From positions 1-64,000 of the forward strand of contig AP019861.1 in assembly GCA_013426755.1 (NCBI GenBank): a DNA stretch of 64,000 nt, read 5' to 3'. The DNA is from Spirochaetota bacterium. Lineage in GTDB: Bacteria; Spirochaetota; UBA12135; COTS27. The notes beneath the pieces were generated by a model, which saw nothing but the letters and a program-made list of their open reading frames with translations, had not been told where the DNA came from and did no database searches. The position numbers were made by a program, and so were the translations under genes. Below are positions 15,923 to 25,700 of the stretch, piece by piece. The stretch's first letter is position 1. The number at the start of each line of letters is the position of its first letter.

Positions 15923-16501
15923 CTATGAAGTGGTTTGTTGTGTGAGGTGTTTGACGTTTTCTTCGTAGATAAGTTTAGCCAGTCCTGTGCTTGCTCCGTT
16001 GTTCTTAACAGCAAGCAAACTATTTTCATTGGTGAGAAAATCTTTAAATATCTTAGTGGCTTGATTCTCACCCAATAGGGTATCTCCGCTGAGGTTTTTT
16101 TCCATTGCTTTAAACATTTGATAGACGAGGAGGGCTTCAAAGTTTTGTGCAGTTTTAAATAGAGCGTATTTTTTCTGTTCAAGATCAGAAATCGCTGCGG
16201 GTTTTGAATTTTTATCAATGCCTGATACCGAATTGTGTGCAGGAGGTAGTGGGCTTATGAGGTCTCTGCCTTGTGGAAAGAGTGGTGATGAACCTTCAGA
16301 AGTGTTCCTTTGAAAACGATTTAACGTTTGTTCCCATTCATTAGTCGCTGGCGATGTGAGTTTAGCAAAAGATGTTTTATTTGAAGGGAGTGGTGTAGGG
16401 ATTTTTTTTGCTAAATCACTAGCTAGTGGGTATTTTTTATCTAATACGGGACTTAGTGGTGAGATGAGGGGTGTCGCTAGTAAGCTTAGGGAATCGTTCA
16501 T
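15923..16501 (-). CDS. FlgJ N-terminal-type flagellar rod-binding protein
   Basis: A predicted periplasmic rod-assembly factor. The C-terminal part from about residue 105 carries the rod-binding domain: QNFEALLVYQMFKAMEKN, then FKDFLTNENSLLAVKNNGAS and LAKLIYEE. The muramidase domain of the proteobacterial two-domain FlgJ is absent. The first 100 residues are Ser/Pro/Lys-rich and probably disordered. The ATG at 16501 is preferred; the frame stays open to 16618 but that would overlap flgI. It follows flgI on the same strand, the usual pairing, so the two are probably co-transcribed. Confidence 0.82.
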   Translation of the reverse strand: MNDSLSLLATPLISPLSPVLDKKYPLASDLAKKIPTPLPSNKTSFAKLTSPATNEWEQTLNRFQRNTSEGSSPLFPQGRDLISPLPPAHNSVSGIDKNSKPAAISDLEQKKYALFKTAQNFEALLVYQMFKAMEKNLSGDTLLGENQATKIFKDFLTNENSLLAVKNNGASTGLAKLIYEENVKHLTQQTTS

Positions 16502-16583
16502 AATGTCTTTGATTATTAGATGGATATAGTTTTGTTGAGTGTGTTTTAAGTTGTTGTCAATTATTAAAATTAGAAAATGAGTT

Positions 16584-17696
16584 CTATTGAAAAATGAGTT
16601 CTGCGTTGATGGCACCACTTTTTTTGAGTGCTTTAAAGATACTGCCTATTTGGTATCCGTCTAATTCTAAGGATTGGAGTTCGGTTAAAAGTTCTTCAAT
16701 GGTTGTGTAATAGGTTTTGGTTTTTTCAGGTGATTGGGCTTCTTTGAGGTATCCTAGCGATTCTAATGTGGGCTGGGAGACATTGAGACTGAGATCTGGA
16801 AGTGAAATAAATGACGGTTCAATGGCAACGTTGCCACCTGCGATAACGATTCCCGAATTTTGATCGATGACGACTATGCGTTCAGAAGGGATTTCTACTT
16901 CTGTATTGAGAATTTGTAAGATAAGGGCATGGTCTAGGGTGATGTCCTCTTTATGTGTGATAACGATGGTTTTATCGTTGTTAAAAGCGACGTTTAATTT
17001 TTTGAATGTGGTTTCTATTTTAGATTTGATGAGGGCAGAGCGATCTAGCTGCGAGCCTTTAATTTTGAGAACGATACTCCTTTGATCGTAGAGTTGCGTT
17101 CCTGTCGGTTCTGCTTGGTTAAAAGATGTATTGAAAGTGAAATCTCTTTCAATGACACCCCCATCGACAATGACTGAGCGTGTTTGTGTGGTTGCTTCGG
17201 TCGCTAATGTGAGATTGCCGCTTGCTACGATGTAAATAATGCCATTGCCTGCTTTAAGTGGGGTGGGCAGGAGAATTCCATTTGCGAGACTTCTAGCATC
17301 GCCTAATGAAGAGACTGTAATGTCAACGGTATCGCCACGTTCTAAAAATCCTGTTGTTTTAGCAGTAACAATGACTGCTGCACTATTGCGCGTGCTGATA
17401 AATCTGTCTTCTAAGTTAAGTCCGTTTTCGGCGAGGAGGACACTTAAACTTTTTTGCGTAACACGACTTCGCCTATCACCTGTTCCAGAAAGACCTGTCA
17501 CCAGTCCATATCCTATAAAAAAATTTTTCTTTACACCCGCTAATTCTGTGAGTTCTCTAATTTTTATAGGATAAGCCCACACGTGGTGGTGTAGCATGAT
17601 TCCTACTGTTAATGCAAGTACATTAAACACAGTAAATACGTTCACTCTGTTCGAATAGAAACGATGAAATGCAATAAATCGTATAATCTTATTCAT
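16584..17696 (-). CDS. flgI: Flagellar P-ring protein FlgI
   Basis: Classically forms the P-ring around the rod in the periplasm. The family block IRELTELAGVKKNFFIGYGL followed by VTGLSGTGDRR is clear, as are the DTVDITVSSLGDARSLANGILLPTPL and IYIVASG segments. A hydrophobic segment at about residues 20-42 ending HHHVWA acts as a signal peptide. The 370 residues match the family. Spirochaetes keep flgI-like genes although their flagella are periplasmic, so the exact role would depend on the host. The rod-binding gene follows 82 bp downstream. Confidence 0.93.
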   Translation of the reverse strand: MNKIIRFIAFHRFYSNRVNVFTVFNVLALTVGIMLHHHVWAYPIKIRELTELAGVKKNFFIGYGLVTGLSGTGDRRSRVTQKSLSVLLAENGLNLEDRFISTRNSAAVIVTAKTTGFLERGDTVDITVSSLGDARSLANGILLPTPLKAGNGIIYIVASGNLTLATEATTQTRSVIVDGGVIERDFTFNTSFNQAEPTGTQLYDQRSIVLKIKGSQLDRSALIKSKIETTFKKLNVAFNNDKTIVITHKEDITLDHALILQILNTEVEIPSERIVVIDQNSGIVIAGGNVAIEPSFISLPDLSLNVSQPTLESLGYLKEAQSPEKTKTYYTTIEELLTELQSLELDGYQIGSIFKALKKSGAINAELIFQ

Positions 17697-18086
17697 GATA
17701 TGGGGGTGTAAAACTTAAAGATGGAAAATTGAATATATTATAGACAAGGTTATGGAAATAAGAAACGGATAAGAAATAGTTCTGTGAATAGCAAAGGTCG
17801 ATGGATAACTAGCACTAGGAATTTCTATCATTATGTATTCAAAATAACGGAAAAAAAAGCGATTGCGTAAGTGTTTTTAAAGTGATCTTAAATGATTGCA
17901 GTATTAAATAATTACGGTATTTTTGCGGTGTGATTTTCTGTAATAATAGTACAATTATTTAAGAGTATAGAGAATTTATATTGTAATTGCTTTAAACAAG
18001 AGGTTTTGCGGTAAATCGTGTTTGATTGATGCAGCCTATAAAAATAGTTAAGTATTATTTTAAGTATTATTAAAAGTCACTGACAG
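17697..18086. other. Gene-free divergent region flgI/fba
   Basis: No gene was found. The region is AT-rich. An almost perfect palindrome AATAAT-A-GTAC-A-ATTATT lies at 17942-17959 and could be an operator for either neighbour. No convincing -35/-10 pair was seen. Confidence 0.3.
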
Positions 18087-19115
18087 ATGCCAATTGCTAC
18101 TCCAGAAATTTATAAAAAAATGCTTGCGGCTGCACACGCAGGCCGCTACGCTTACCCGGCTTTTAATATTGCTTCGATAATGAGCATTAATGCCGCTTTG
18201 CGTGGATTAGAGGCAAGTCGTTCGGATGGGATACTGCAGGTTTCTACGGGTGCAGGAAAATTCGCTTCAGGTGGAAAACTTCAAAACATGAGCTTAGGCG
18301 CCATTCTTTTGGCAGAATATATTCATCGCGTTGCAGATGAGTATGATGTGTATATTGCCTTACATACCGATCATTGTCCTGCTGAAACACTGCCTAAGTT
18401 TGTAGAACCTTTGCTGGTAGAAACAGAGCGGCGTAGAGAAAATAATCAATCTAACTTGTTTGGATCGCACATGTTCGATGGGGCCGCGCTGCCTATCGAT
18501 GAAAATTTGACAATAGCAAGCAATCTCATCAAACGGACGCAGGCATTGGATATTATTTTAGAAGTAGAGATCGGTGTTGTTGGTGGTGAAGAAGATGGAA
18601 TTGTCGCTAAGAAAGATGCTAAACTTTATACGACACCCGAAGACATGCTTAAGGTCGCTGAGACTTTGGGTACGGGTGAAAAGGGGACTTATATGCTCGC
18701 AGCCTCCTTCGGCAATGTCCACGGCGTTTATAAACCAGGGGCAGTCAAATTAAATCCCAGTATTCTTAAAGCAGGACAGGCACTTCTAAAAGAACGACTC
18801 GGCACAGCAGCTAAGCCATTTTATCTCGTCTTCCATGGTGGATCAGGGTCTAGTGAAGCTGAGATTCAAGAAACATTGGAATATGGTGTGGTAAAAATGA
18901 ATATTGATACCGATACGCAATACGCCTTCACGCGACCTATTGTTGATCAATTCTTCACCCATTATAATAAAGTCATCCATCTAGAAGGAGAGATGGCAAG
19001 TAAAAAATTTTTTGATCCGCGCGGTTATTTAAGAAAAGGCGAAGACGGAATGCTAGAACGTGTTAAAGTTGCTTGTAAACAACTTAGATCAGCAGGACAA
19101 ACCCTTGTCCGCTAA
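18087..19115 (+). CDS. fba: Class II fructose-bisphosphate aldolase
   Basis: Cleaves and forms fructose-1,6-bisphosphate in glycolysis and gluconeogenesis with a catalytic zinc. The catalytic Asp and a zinc His sit in HTDHCPAETLPKFVE. GGEEDGI, the NVHGVYKPG zinc-binding stretch and the FHGGSGSSEAEIQ phosphate-binding loop are all present, as is VKMNIDTDTQYAFT. The 342 residues and the long loop with GGEEDGIVAKKDAKLYTTPED place it with class IIA (E. coli FbaA-like) enzymes. Confidence 0.95.
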   Translation: MPIATPEIYKKMLAAAHAGRYAYPAFNIASIMSINAALRGLEASRSDGILQVSTGAGKFASGGKLQNMSLGAILLAEYIHRVADEYDVYIALHTDHCPAETLPKFVEPLLVETERRRENNQSNLFGSHMFDGAALPIDENLTIASNLIKRTQALDIILEVEIGVVGGEEDGIVAKKDAKLYTTPEDMLKVAETLGTGEKGTYMLAASFGNVHGVYKPGAVKLNPSILKAGQALLKERLGTAAKPFYLVFHGGSGSSEAEIQETLEYGVVKMNIDTDTQYAFTRPIVDQFFTHYNKVIHLEGEMASKKFFDPRGYLRKGEDGMLERVKVACKQLRSAGQTLVR

Positions 19116-19213
19116 AAATCAATATCGAGTAGAATGCCGCGGTTCAATTACTATATTTAGATTACTACGCTTTAAAAAATTGCTTCCCAGTTAGAACCTC
19201 ATAGAAGTAACGG

Positions 19214-19732
19214 TTGTCTGCAGTGAAAAAAAATATCAAACACGCCCATATGCAAGTCGCTCACATTTATGCTAAACTATCGTACTGTAAACGCAGACAA
19301 GTGGGGTGTATCATTGTTAAGGACAATCGCATCATTTCAATCGGGTACAACGGCACACCACCAGGATGGGACAATGTTTGTGAAGACGAAACAGGAATGA
19401 CGTTTCCTTATGTGTATCACGCTGAGGCGAATGCTATATCTAAGCTTGCACGTTCGAATGAAAGTGGTGATAAGGCTAGTATTTTTACAACTGTAGCCCC
19501 TTGCTTAGAATGTGCCAAACTCATGGCTCAATTAGGTATTTGTGAAGTGTATTATACCGATTTGTATAGAGGTGGAACGGAAAGAGGGGAGCAGGCACTT
19601 GTTTTTCTCAAAAAATGTGGTATTCGCGTTGAAAGACTGGACACTTCGTTTCCTTCCAATCCCCCCGATAATGATAGCCTTAGTATTGTCATGCAAGCAC
19701 AGGATAAGCCCGTTAAAGCACATGAGCACTAG
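19214..19732 (+). CDS. Deoxycytidylate deaminase (ComEB-like)
   Basis: A zinc-dependent deaminase, most like dCMP deaminases that make dUMP for dTMP synthesis. Motifs are HAEANAI (zinc His and catalytic Glu) and PCLECAK (two zinc Cys). The N-terminal GYNGTPPGWDN is the substrate loop seen in dCMP deaminases and ComEB. The TTG at 19214 is favoured because AGAAG lies 6 nt upstream; a GTG at 19223 is an alternative. The last 25 residues are polar and beyond the domain. Activity on free cytidine or in competence cannot be excluded. Confidence 0.87.
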   Translation: MSAVKKNIKHAHMQVAHIYAKLSYCKRRQVGCIIVKDNRIISIGYNGTPPGWDNVCEDETGMTFPYVYHAEANAISKLARSNESGDKASIFTTVAPCLECAKLMAQLGICEVYYTDLYRGGTERGEQALVFLKKCGIRVERLDTSFPSNPPDNDSLSIVMQAQDKPVKAHEH

Positions 19733-19738
19733 GTAATT

Positions 19739-19817
19739 ATTTGTAATAATATAACAGTTTTAGATCGTACTAACATAGGACCTCTATTTGTAATAATGTA
19801 ACAATTTTAGATCGCAC
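19739..19817. repeat. Imperfect 32-bp direct repeat
   Basis: The 32-bp stretches at 19739-19770 and 19786-19817 both begin ATTTGTAATAAT and end in TTTTAGATCG plus four bases, with three mismatches. They lie just upstream of the TPR lipoprotein gene and could be paired regulator sites or a simple duplication. Confidence 0.6.
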
Positions 19818-19866
19818 GTCAACGAGTTCTTAGTTTAAGAAAATTGTAGGAAAGTTTGGTAAAATA

Positions 19867-20280
19867 ATGATGCATAAAGGGTGGATACTATTACTAGTGC
19901 TCGGTGTCTTTGTTGGGTGCAGTGTGTTTCAAAGGGAAGAGGAGATCACAACTGTTAATCTCAAACCTGGAACACCAGCGTACTATGACTTTATAGCACA
20001 AAATTACTACCAGCGCAGAAAGTACAAGCAAGCCATCTATTATTATAATTTTATCTTAGAAGAATTTTCAGACCAGCCTGAACAGTATGGCGTTGAGCTT
20101 GCATGGGCTACTTATGAGATAGGGTTTTGTTATTATAAGATGAAGCAATATGAATTAGCTTATGTTCAGTTTGAGCTTGTGATTGCTAATTACAAAGATT
20201 GGGCTGCGGTCACGTTAGCACGGCAGCGGCTGCGGTTTCTTGAGACTAAATTCCCTAAATTGTTCTCAACCCAATCTTAA
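19867..20280 (+). CDS. Small TPR-like lipoprotein
   Basis: A 137-residue lipoprotein whose signal peptide ends in the lipobox FVGC (Cys18). The mature part has TPR-like helix pairs: YDFIAQNYYQRRKYKQAIYY, then AWATYEIGFCYYKMKQYELA. Such proteins commonly act as scaffolds at the outer membrane; the architecture resembles the short TPR lipoproteins of the BamD/YfiO kind but it is only half the length of BamD. No specific function is assigned. AGGAAAG upstream serves as ribosome binding site; two consecutive ATG codons begin the frame. Confidence 0.7.
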   Translation: MMHKGWILLLVLGVFVGCSVFQREEEITTVNLKPGTPAYYDFIAQNYYQRRKYKQAIYYYNFILEEFSDQPEQYGVELAWATYEIGFCYYKMKQYELAYVQFELVIANYKDWAAVTLARQRLRFLETKFPKLFSTQS

Positions 20281-20539
20281 TCTATTTTGTTAAGTAAGTT
20301 GATTGCAGTTGGCTTAGTTGATTATCATAATAGTTGTCAGCGTAACATATACTGATATATTGTGCTATTACTTGTTGGCATAACTTATATTGTGTTCTGC
20401 GGTTGTGATGGTAAACTTGTAGTGAAATTGGAAATGCAGGGAGAAGGTGAGTGATTTGAATGCTAGAATTTTTGCTTGGCATCCCTATGCGGTTACTTTT
20501 TATAGGTGTAGGATCAGTTGTCTGGTATGACGTAAAAAA

Positions 20540-21160
20540 ATGGAGAACATTAAGATTTTGGTGGCGACAGTGATGTTTTTGTTTATCACGCCGATCATTG
20601 TCGGAATTGGGGTCATTCTGGTACGGAATACTGATTTTAGGGGTGAAAAATTGGTGTATATGGGTTTAGGAAGTGTATTGGCGTTACTACTTATCAATTT
20701 TACGTCTGTACTAAGGCGAATATATATCTTTTTTCATGAAGTGGCGCACATGATAGCGGCAGTGTGTTTTTCAGCACGGATATTTGAATTTCGTGTCCGT
20801 GAGAGCAGCGGCTATATCAAGTCCGATAAAAACAATATCTTCATCAGACTGGCACCATATCTACTACCTATCATCTGTTATATTTTACTGTTTATTTATT
20901 ACAACGTTATGATCTACATGCGTTATTATCACGATCATAGAGAAGGGTATTCTATATTTTTCTTTCTTATAGGGCTGTTTTATGTTGTAACAACCGTTTA
21001 TAATGTTAAACTTATAGTGCAGGAGACAAGTGATATTGAGAAAAACGAGGTGATGCTGTCATTTCTAATCATTCTCAATATTTATTTCTTGACGAGTACG
21101 GCATTGTTTTATTTATTGTTTAACGGTGAAGTGGTATTGGATAAAATTTATTTTTTATGA
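20540..21160 (+). CDS. M50-type membrane metallopeptidase-like protein
   Basis: An integral membrane protein of 206 residues with about five hydrophobic segments. An HEVAH motif (HExxH) sits at the end of the second membrane segment in IYIFFHEVAHMIAAV, as in M50B-like site-2-protease relatives. The following RVRESSGYIKS matches the short strand pair after the zinc motif in that group. The canonical third ligand motif (NxxPxxxLDG) is not seen, so peptidase activity is uncertain. It lies between a lipoprotein gene and gcvT but has its own spacing on both sides. Confidence 0.6.
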   Translation: MENIKILVATVMFLFITPIIVGIGVILVRNTDFRGEKLVYMGLGSVLALLLINFTSVLRRIYIFFHEVAHMIAAVCFSARIFEFRVRESSGYIKSDKNNIFIRLAPYLLPIICYILLFIYYNVMIYMRYYHDHREGYSIFFFLIGLFYVVTTVYNVKLIVQETSDIEKNEVMLSFLIILNIYFLTSTALFYLLFNGEVVLDKIYFL

Positions 21161-21175
21161 GTGTGATTTTAGGAC

Positions 21176-21238
21176 TTGACTTTTAGTGCTATTCTTTATA
21201 AAATAGCTTGAAATGAGTCCCATTCATTGATTCAATGA
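21176..21238 (+). promoter_or_regulatory. gcvT promoter and adjoining palindrome
   Basis: TTGACT (21176-21181), 17 bp and TAAAAT (21199-21204) form a promoter with a start near 21211. The palindrome TCATTGA-T-TCAATGA at 21224-21238 lies just inside the transcript and could be an operator. The leader does not show the conserved pieces of a glycine riboswitch that I would recognise. Confidence 0.5.
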
Positions 21239-21319
21239 TCCAGTGGGCAAACGGTATTTAATGAAATTTATGTATTAGATTGAGTGAAATTTGTGTATTA
21301 TTCCAATTGAGGATGACCT

Positions 21320-22426
21320 ATGAAGAAAACACCCCTTTATGACCGCCATAAGCAATTAAATGGAAAAATGGTTGATTTTGCTGGATGGCAACTCCCCGTC
21401 AATTACGGTTCAATCGTTCGCGAACATGAAGCCGTTCGTGGTCGCATTGGAATATTTGATGTCTCGCATATGGGTGAATTTTTCTTCTCAGGAAGCAGTA
21501 CTCGAACTGCACTCAATTGGCTTATATCGAACATTGTCCCTAAGGCAGAATCAAACCGTGCAGTCTATTCTGGACTCCTCAATGAAGCGGGATGTTTTAT
21601 AGATGATGTTATCGCAGGGATGTTAGATGAAAATTCGGCTTATATGGTCGTCAATGCCGCTAATATTGCTAAAGATTACGAATGGGTCTCCAGTCGTCTA
21701 GCTGCGAAACGAAGTGAGATGAATTGGGATGTTACGGTTACGGATCGAAGTGCCGAGTACGGCTTGCTAGCTATTCAAGGAGCAAAGGTAGATACAGTTC
21801 TCAAAAAAATATTTCCTACACTCAGTATGCTTAAACCTTTTTCAATCGTCCAGACGACGTTTGAAGACGAAGCGGTTATCGTTGCTTTTACAGGATACAC
21901 AGGTGAACCGGGAGTCGAGGTCATGATCCCTAATAATAAAGTGCTACGGCTCTTTGATGTTTGCTTAGAGCTAGGCGTAGAACCGTGCGGACTAGGCGCA
22001 CGCGATTCGCTCAGACTAGAAAAAGGATACTCTTTATACGGAAATGAACTCAATGAAACGATCAATGCTTGGGAAGCAGGACTCGGATGGACTGTAAAAC
22101 TCAAAAAAGAGGACTTTATAGGTAAAAAACGCTTGCAAGAACTCAAAGCCGACCCCGCCCAGTACCATAATAGAAATCTAGTTGGACTTCTTATCGAAGG
22201 AACTTTGCCTGTTCGCGCTGGAGCAGAAATCATTTCTAGCCAAAATGCTGAAATAAAGCTAGGAACGGTGACTAGCGGCCTCTGGTCTCCTACCCTCAAT
22301 AAACCTATTGCCTTAGGATACATTGGCTACATTGGCGGTGCAGACCAACTGGACAAGGAAACAGTGCACATAAAAACACGCGGACGGCTTATAAAAGCGA
22401 ACGTAACAGCCCGTACGTTTGTTTAA
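21320..22426 (+). CDS. gcvT: Glycine cleavage system T protein (aminomethyltransferase)
   Basis: Transfers the methylene group from the aminomethyl-lipoyl H protein to tetrahydrofolate and releases ammonia. The 368 residues show the family blocks: MVDFAGWQLPVNYGSIVREH near the N-terminus, DVSHMGE, the substrate region DDVIAGML and YMVVNAANIAKD, and GLGARDSLRLEKGYSLYGNE. Ribosome binding site GAGGA lies 7 nt before the ATG. It is followed after 127 bp by gcvP on the same strand, probably one operon. Confidence 0.96.
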   Translation: MKKTPLYDRHKQLNGKMVDFAGWQLPVNYGSIVREHEAVRGRIGIFDVSHMGEFFFSGSSTRTALNWLISNIVPKAESNRAVYSGLLNEAGCFIDDVIAGMLDENSAYMVVNAANIAKDYEWVSSRLAAKRSEMNWDVTVTDRSAEYGLLAIQGAKVDTVLKKIFPTLSMLKPFSIVQTTFEDEAVIVAFTGYTGEPGVEVMIPNNKVLRLFDVCLELGVEPCGLGARDSLRLEKGYSLYGNELNETINAWEAGLGWTVKLKKEDFIGKKRLQELKADPAQYHNRNLVGLLIEGTLPVRAGAEIISSQNAEIKLGTVTSGLWSPTLNKPIALGYIGYIGGADQLDKETVHIKTRGRLIKANVTARTFV

Positions 22427-22553
22427 ATACACACGTTCAATAAATACATTGTAATAGATAATAAGCGAACATAGAAATAAGATATACCAGGATAACATCC
22501 AACTTAAAGATAAAGAAAATCGTTGTTTGTAAAAAATAAGGCCAGGACATCTA

Positions 22554-25500
22554 ATGAATCCACTGCAATCTACCGCTACGCGCGCCGAACACGAAACGAA
22601 AATCACTTGTGAAGACTTAAACAAATTCTCAGGTGGCGAACGTACATTCGCCTCACGCCATCTAGGTCCAGAAGGTCCTGACGTAGAAGCGATGTTAAAA
22701 GCACTTGATTTGAAATCGCTAGCAGAACTCATCACCAAATCGATTCCAAGCAATATCTTAATAGCGGATACGACACCATCCACAGCTTTTCCTATGCTAG
22801 CACGTGAAAGTGAACAGAGCGAACAAAAAGCGTTAACAGAACTCGCTGCAATGATGAACAAGAATGAAGTATGGCGGTCTTATATAGGCTTAGGGTATTA
22901 CGGAACAATTGTGCCGCCACCTATATTGCGTAACATGTTTGAAAATCCAGGCTGGTACACTTCGTATACGCCGTATCAAGCAGAGATCTCGCAAGGCAGA
23001 CTAGAAATGCTAATCAATTTTCAAACAATGATCTGTGACCTTACTGGAATGGATATTGCCAATGCGTCTTTGCTCGATGAAGCGACTGCTGCGGCGGAAG
23101 CGATGACAATTATGCAGCGAACGGCGCATGATAAAACAGCTTTCCGATTATATGTCTCTGAAGACTTATTTCCACAAACGCGCGCTGTTTTAGCAACACG
23201 CGCAGCGCCCCTTGGCATTGACCTTTGGGTTGGAAGTTACGAACGATTTTCTGAGGAAATCTTATCTTCTGCAGAACGTGCTAATGAGTTCTTCGGGGCG
23301 TTGCTTTCACAGCAAAGCATTACAGGAGGATTAAATGATTTAGCACCTTGGTTAGCAGAACTTAGGTCCGCTAACCTGCGCGTCTCGGTGGCTGCAGATG
23401 TTCTGGCGATGCTGCTAGTAGAACCACCTGGGAAATGGGGAGCGGATATCGTTTATGGGTCGGCGCAGCGCTTGGGCGTTCCTGTTGGATTTGGAGGTCC
23501 GCACGCCGCGTTCCTAGCGACTAAGGATGCCTATAAACGTCATTTGCCAGGGCGGGTCATCGGACTGTCTAAAGACGCCGAAGGCAATCCTGCGTACCGA
23601 ATGGCACTCCAGACACGTGAACAGCATATTCGTCGCGAAAAAGCCACCTCTAATATCTGCACAGCACAAGCCCTTCTTGCTAACATGGCAGCTGCATACA
23701 GCATTTACCACGGTACGGCAGGACTTAAAAATATAGCTACGCGTGTCCACAGTGATACAACAAGGTTGTTCACCCACCTGAGAGAACTTGCCGCAACCTA
23801 TCCAACTAAAGGGCTCGTTCTCAATGAGAGCTTTTTTGATACATTGACATTGCTAGTTACAAAACCGGTGTGCAGTGCGATTAAACAGGCTGCAGCCGAA
23901 CGAAAGATCAATTTACGCTATGGAAAAATAGCCGACCTAGGCGACTTCGCGCGGGGACTGAACACAAAAACAGCGACTTCAAACAAACATTCGTATGAAG
24001 AGTTTATAGCGTTCTCGCTAGATGAAACCGTAACGGAGGAATCTTTAATAGAACTTGAAGCAATTTTTGCCTTAGGCTTCACAGGACAAACGCAGCAAAA
24101 ACAGCCAGCTATGGATAAACAGGAAGGTGCCCCACGGCTACAACCACCTACGCGTATTCCAAAGGCACTGCATAGAACAAGCGCAGCCCTCAATCACGAA
24201 ATTTTTAACATCATTCACAGCGAGACACAAATGTTACGCTACTTAGGGCAATTGGAACAAAAAGACATCTCGCTTCGCACGTCAATGATTCCCCTCGGGT
24301 CGTGCACAATGAAACTCAATGCTGTAACAGAAATGCTTCCGCTTTCTTGGGAAACAGTTAACGCGATCCACCCAATGGCCCCTGCAGCGCAAGCACAAGG
24401 TTATCAAGCAATGTTGGTAGAATTGATGGAAATGTTAAAAGAATTAACAGGGTTCGCTGGGATCTCGCTGCAACCCAACTCTGGTGCCCAAGGCGAATAC
24501 GCAGGTCTTATGGCAATTCGTTCTTATCATCATGCGAACGGTGAAAAAGGGCGTACGACAGCCCTCATTCCGATATCGGCACATGGCACGAATCCAGCAA
24601 GCGCCGTTATGGCAGGCTTTCAACCTGTTTTTGTCGCTTGTGTTGACAATGGGGATATTGATCGAGAAGATTTTTCTGCGAAATGCGAACAGTATAAAGA
24701 AACGTTGGGTGCTCTTATGATCACTTACCCGTCGACACATGGCGTGTTTGAAGCAGATATTCTCTGGATGATAGAAAAAATTCATGAATGCGGCGGACAA
24801 GTGTACATGGATGGTGCTAATATGAACGCACAAATAGGCTTCACGAGCCCGGGTAAAATTAAAGCAGATGTCTGTCATCTCAATCTACACAAAACATTTG
24901 CAATTCCACATGGTGGAGGAGGTCCTGGAATGGGGCCTATTGGAGTGGCAAAACATTTGATTCCCTATTTGCCTGAAGATCCGTTTTGTGAAGTCTTTGC
25001 TGCTGAAAAGAAGTCTTCAGGAACGATAAAGACGGGTGCGGTTTCTGCAGCACCGTATGGAAGTGCGAGTATTTTAGTGATTTCATACCTCTATATAAAG
25101 ATGTTAGGGTTGCGTGGGCTTAAACAGACAACGATGATTGCGATTCTCAATGCCAATTATCTGCGTAAACGTCTCGAGCATGCGTATAAAATTTTGTACA
25201 CGGCTAGAAATGGTTTTGTGGCTCATGAAATGATTATTGATGTTCGCGAATTTAAAGAGACCGCTGGTATTGCTGCTGAAGATATTGCTAAACGATTAAT
25301 GGATTATGGTTTTCATGCTCCGACAATGTCTTGGCCTGTCGCTGGGACGTTGATGATTGAACCTACTGAAAGCGAAGACAAGGGTGAATTGGATAGGTTT
25401 GTTGAAGCTCTTCTTTCATTGCGCCGTGAGATCAAAGCGATTGAAACGGGAAAATGGCCTAGGGATAATAATCCTATTAAAAATGCACCGCATACGGCAA

Positions 25501-25700
25501 TGATGATTGCTAAAGACGACTGGTCTGCTCCCTATACACGCGAAGAGGCGGTGTATCCCCTTCCATGGCTAAGGAATCATAAATACTGGCCTCCAGTGGC
25601 ACGCATCGACAATGTTTACGGGGATAGAAATTTATTCTGTGTCTGTCCGCCATTATCCGCCTATGAAGACGCAGAACCTTCAGAGCATAATAATACTTAA
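22554..25700 (+). CDS. gcvP: Glycine dehydrogenase (decarboxylating), P protein, single chain
   Basis: A pyridoxal-phosphate enzyme that decarboxylates glycine and passes the aminomethyl group to lipoylated H protein. At 1048 residues it is the fused alpha-alpha form, not the split gcvPA/gcvPB form. N-terminal signatures are FASRHLGP and YIGLGYYGT, with MFENPGWYTSYTPYQAEISQ. The PLP lysine is Lys780 in HLNLHKTFAIPHGGGGPGMG. SMIPLGSCTMKLNA is also intact. AGGA lies 6 nt before the ATG. gcvH, usually between or beside these genes, is not in the window, and neither is the lipoamide dehydrogenase gene. Confidence 0.96.
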   Translation: MNPLQSTATRAEHETKITCEDLNKFSGGERTFASRHLGPEGPDVEAMLKALDLKSLAELITKSIPSNILIADTTPSTAFPMLARESEQSEQKALTELAAMMNKNEVWRSYIGLGYYGTIVPPPILRNMFENPGWYTSYTPYQAEISQGRLEMLINFQTMICDLTGMDIANASLLDEATAAAEAMTIMQRTAHDKTAFRLYVSEDLFPQTRAVLATRAAPLGIDLWVGSYERFSEEILSSAERANEFFGALLSQQSITGGLNDLAPWLAELRSANLRVSVAADVLAMLLVEPPGKWGADIVYGSAQRLGVPVGFGGPHAAFLATKDAYKRHLPGRVIGLSKDAEGNPAYRMALQTREQHIRREKATSNICTAQALLANMAAAYSIYHGTAGLKNIATRVHSDTTRLFTHLRELAATYPTKGLVLNESFFDTLTLLVTKPVCSAIKQAAAERKINLRYGKIADLGDFARGLNTKTATSNKHSYEEFIAFSLDETVTEESLIELEAIFALGFTGQTQQKQPAMDKQEGAPRLQPPTRIPKALHRTSAALNHEIFNIIHSETQMLRYLGQLEQKDISLRTSMIPLGSCTMKLNAVTEMLPLSWETVNAIHPMAPAAQAQGYQAMLVELMEMLKELTGFAGISLQPNSGAQGEYAGLMAIRSYHHANGEKGRTTALIPISAHGTNPASAVMAGFQPVFVACVDNGDIDREDFSAKCEQYKETLGALMITYPSTHGVFEADILWMIEKIHECGGQVYMDGANMNAQIGFTSPGKIKADVCHLNLHKTFAIPHGGGGPGMGPIGVAKHLIPYLPEDPFCEVFAAEKKSSGTIKTGAVSAAPYGSASILVISYLYIKMLGLRGLKQTTMIAILNANYLRKRLEHAYKILYTARNGFVAHEMIIDVREFKETAGIAAEDIAKRLMDYGFHAPTMSWPVAGTLMIEPTESEDKGELDRFVEALLSLRREIKAIETGKWPRDNNPIKNAPHTAMMIAKDDWSAPYTREEAVYPLPWLRNHKYWPPVARIDNVYGDRNLFCVCPPLSAYEDAEPSEHNNT

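Noticed and set aside
20282..20482. 66-codon minus-strand frame after the TPR lipoprotein
   Set aside because: No ribosome binding site, no domain and a composition typical of noncoding AT-rich DNA.
21205..21319. Glycine riboswitch upstream of gcvT
   Set aside because: The leader is only about 110 nt and the conserved purine-rich junction elements of the glycine aptamer are not visible.
22427..22553. Hidden gcvH between gcvT and gcvP
   Set aside because: The gap is 127 bp, far too short for the roughly 125-residue H protein.
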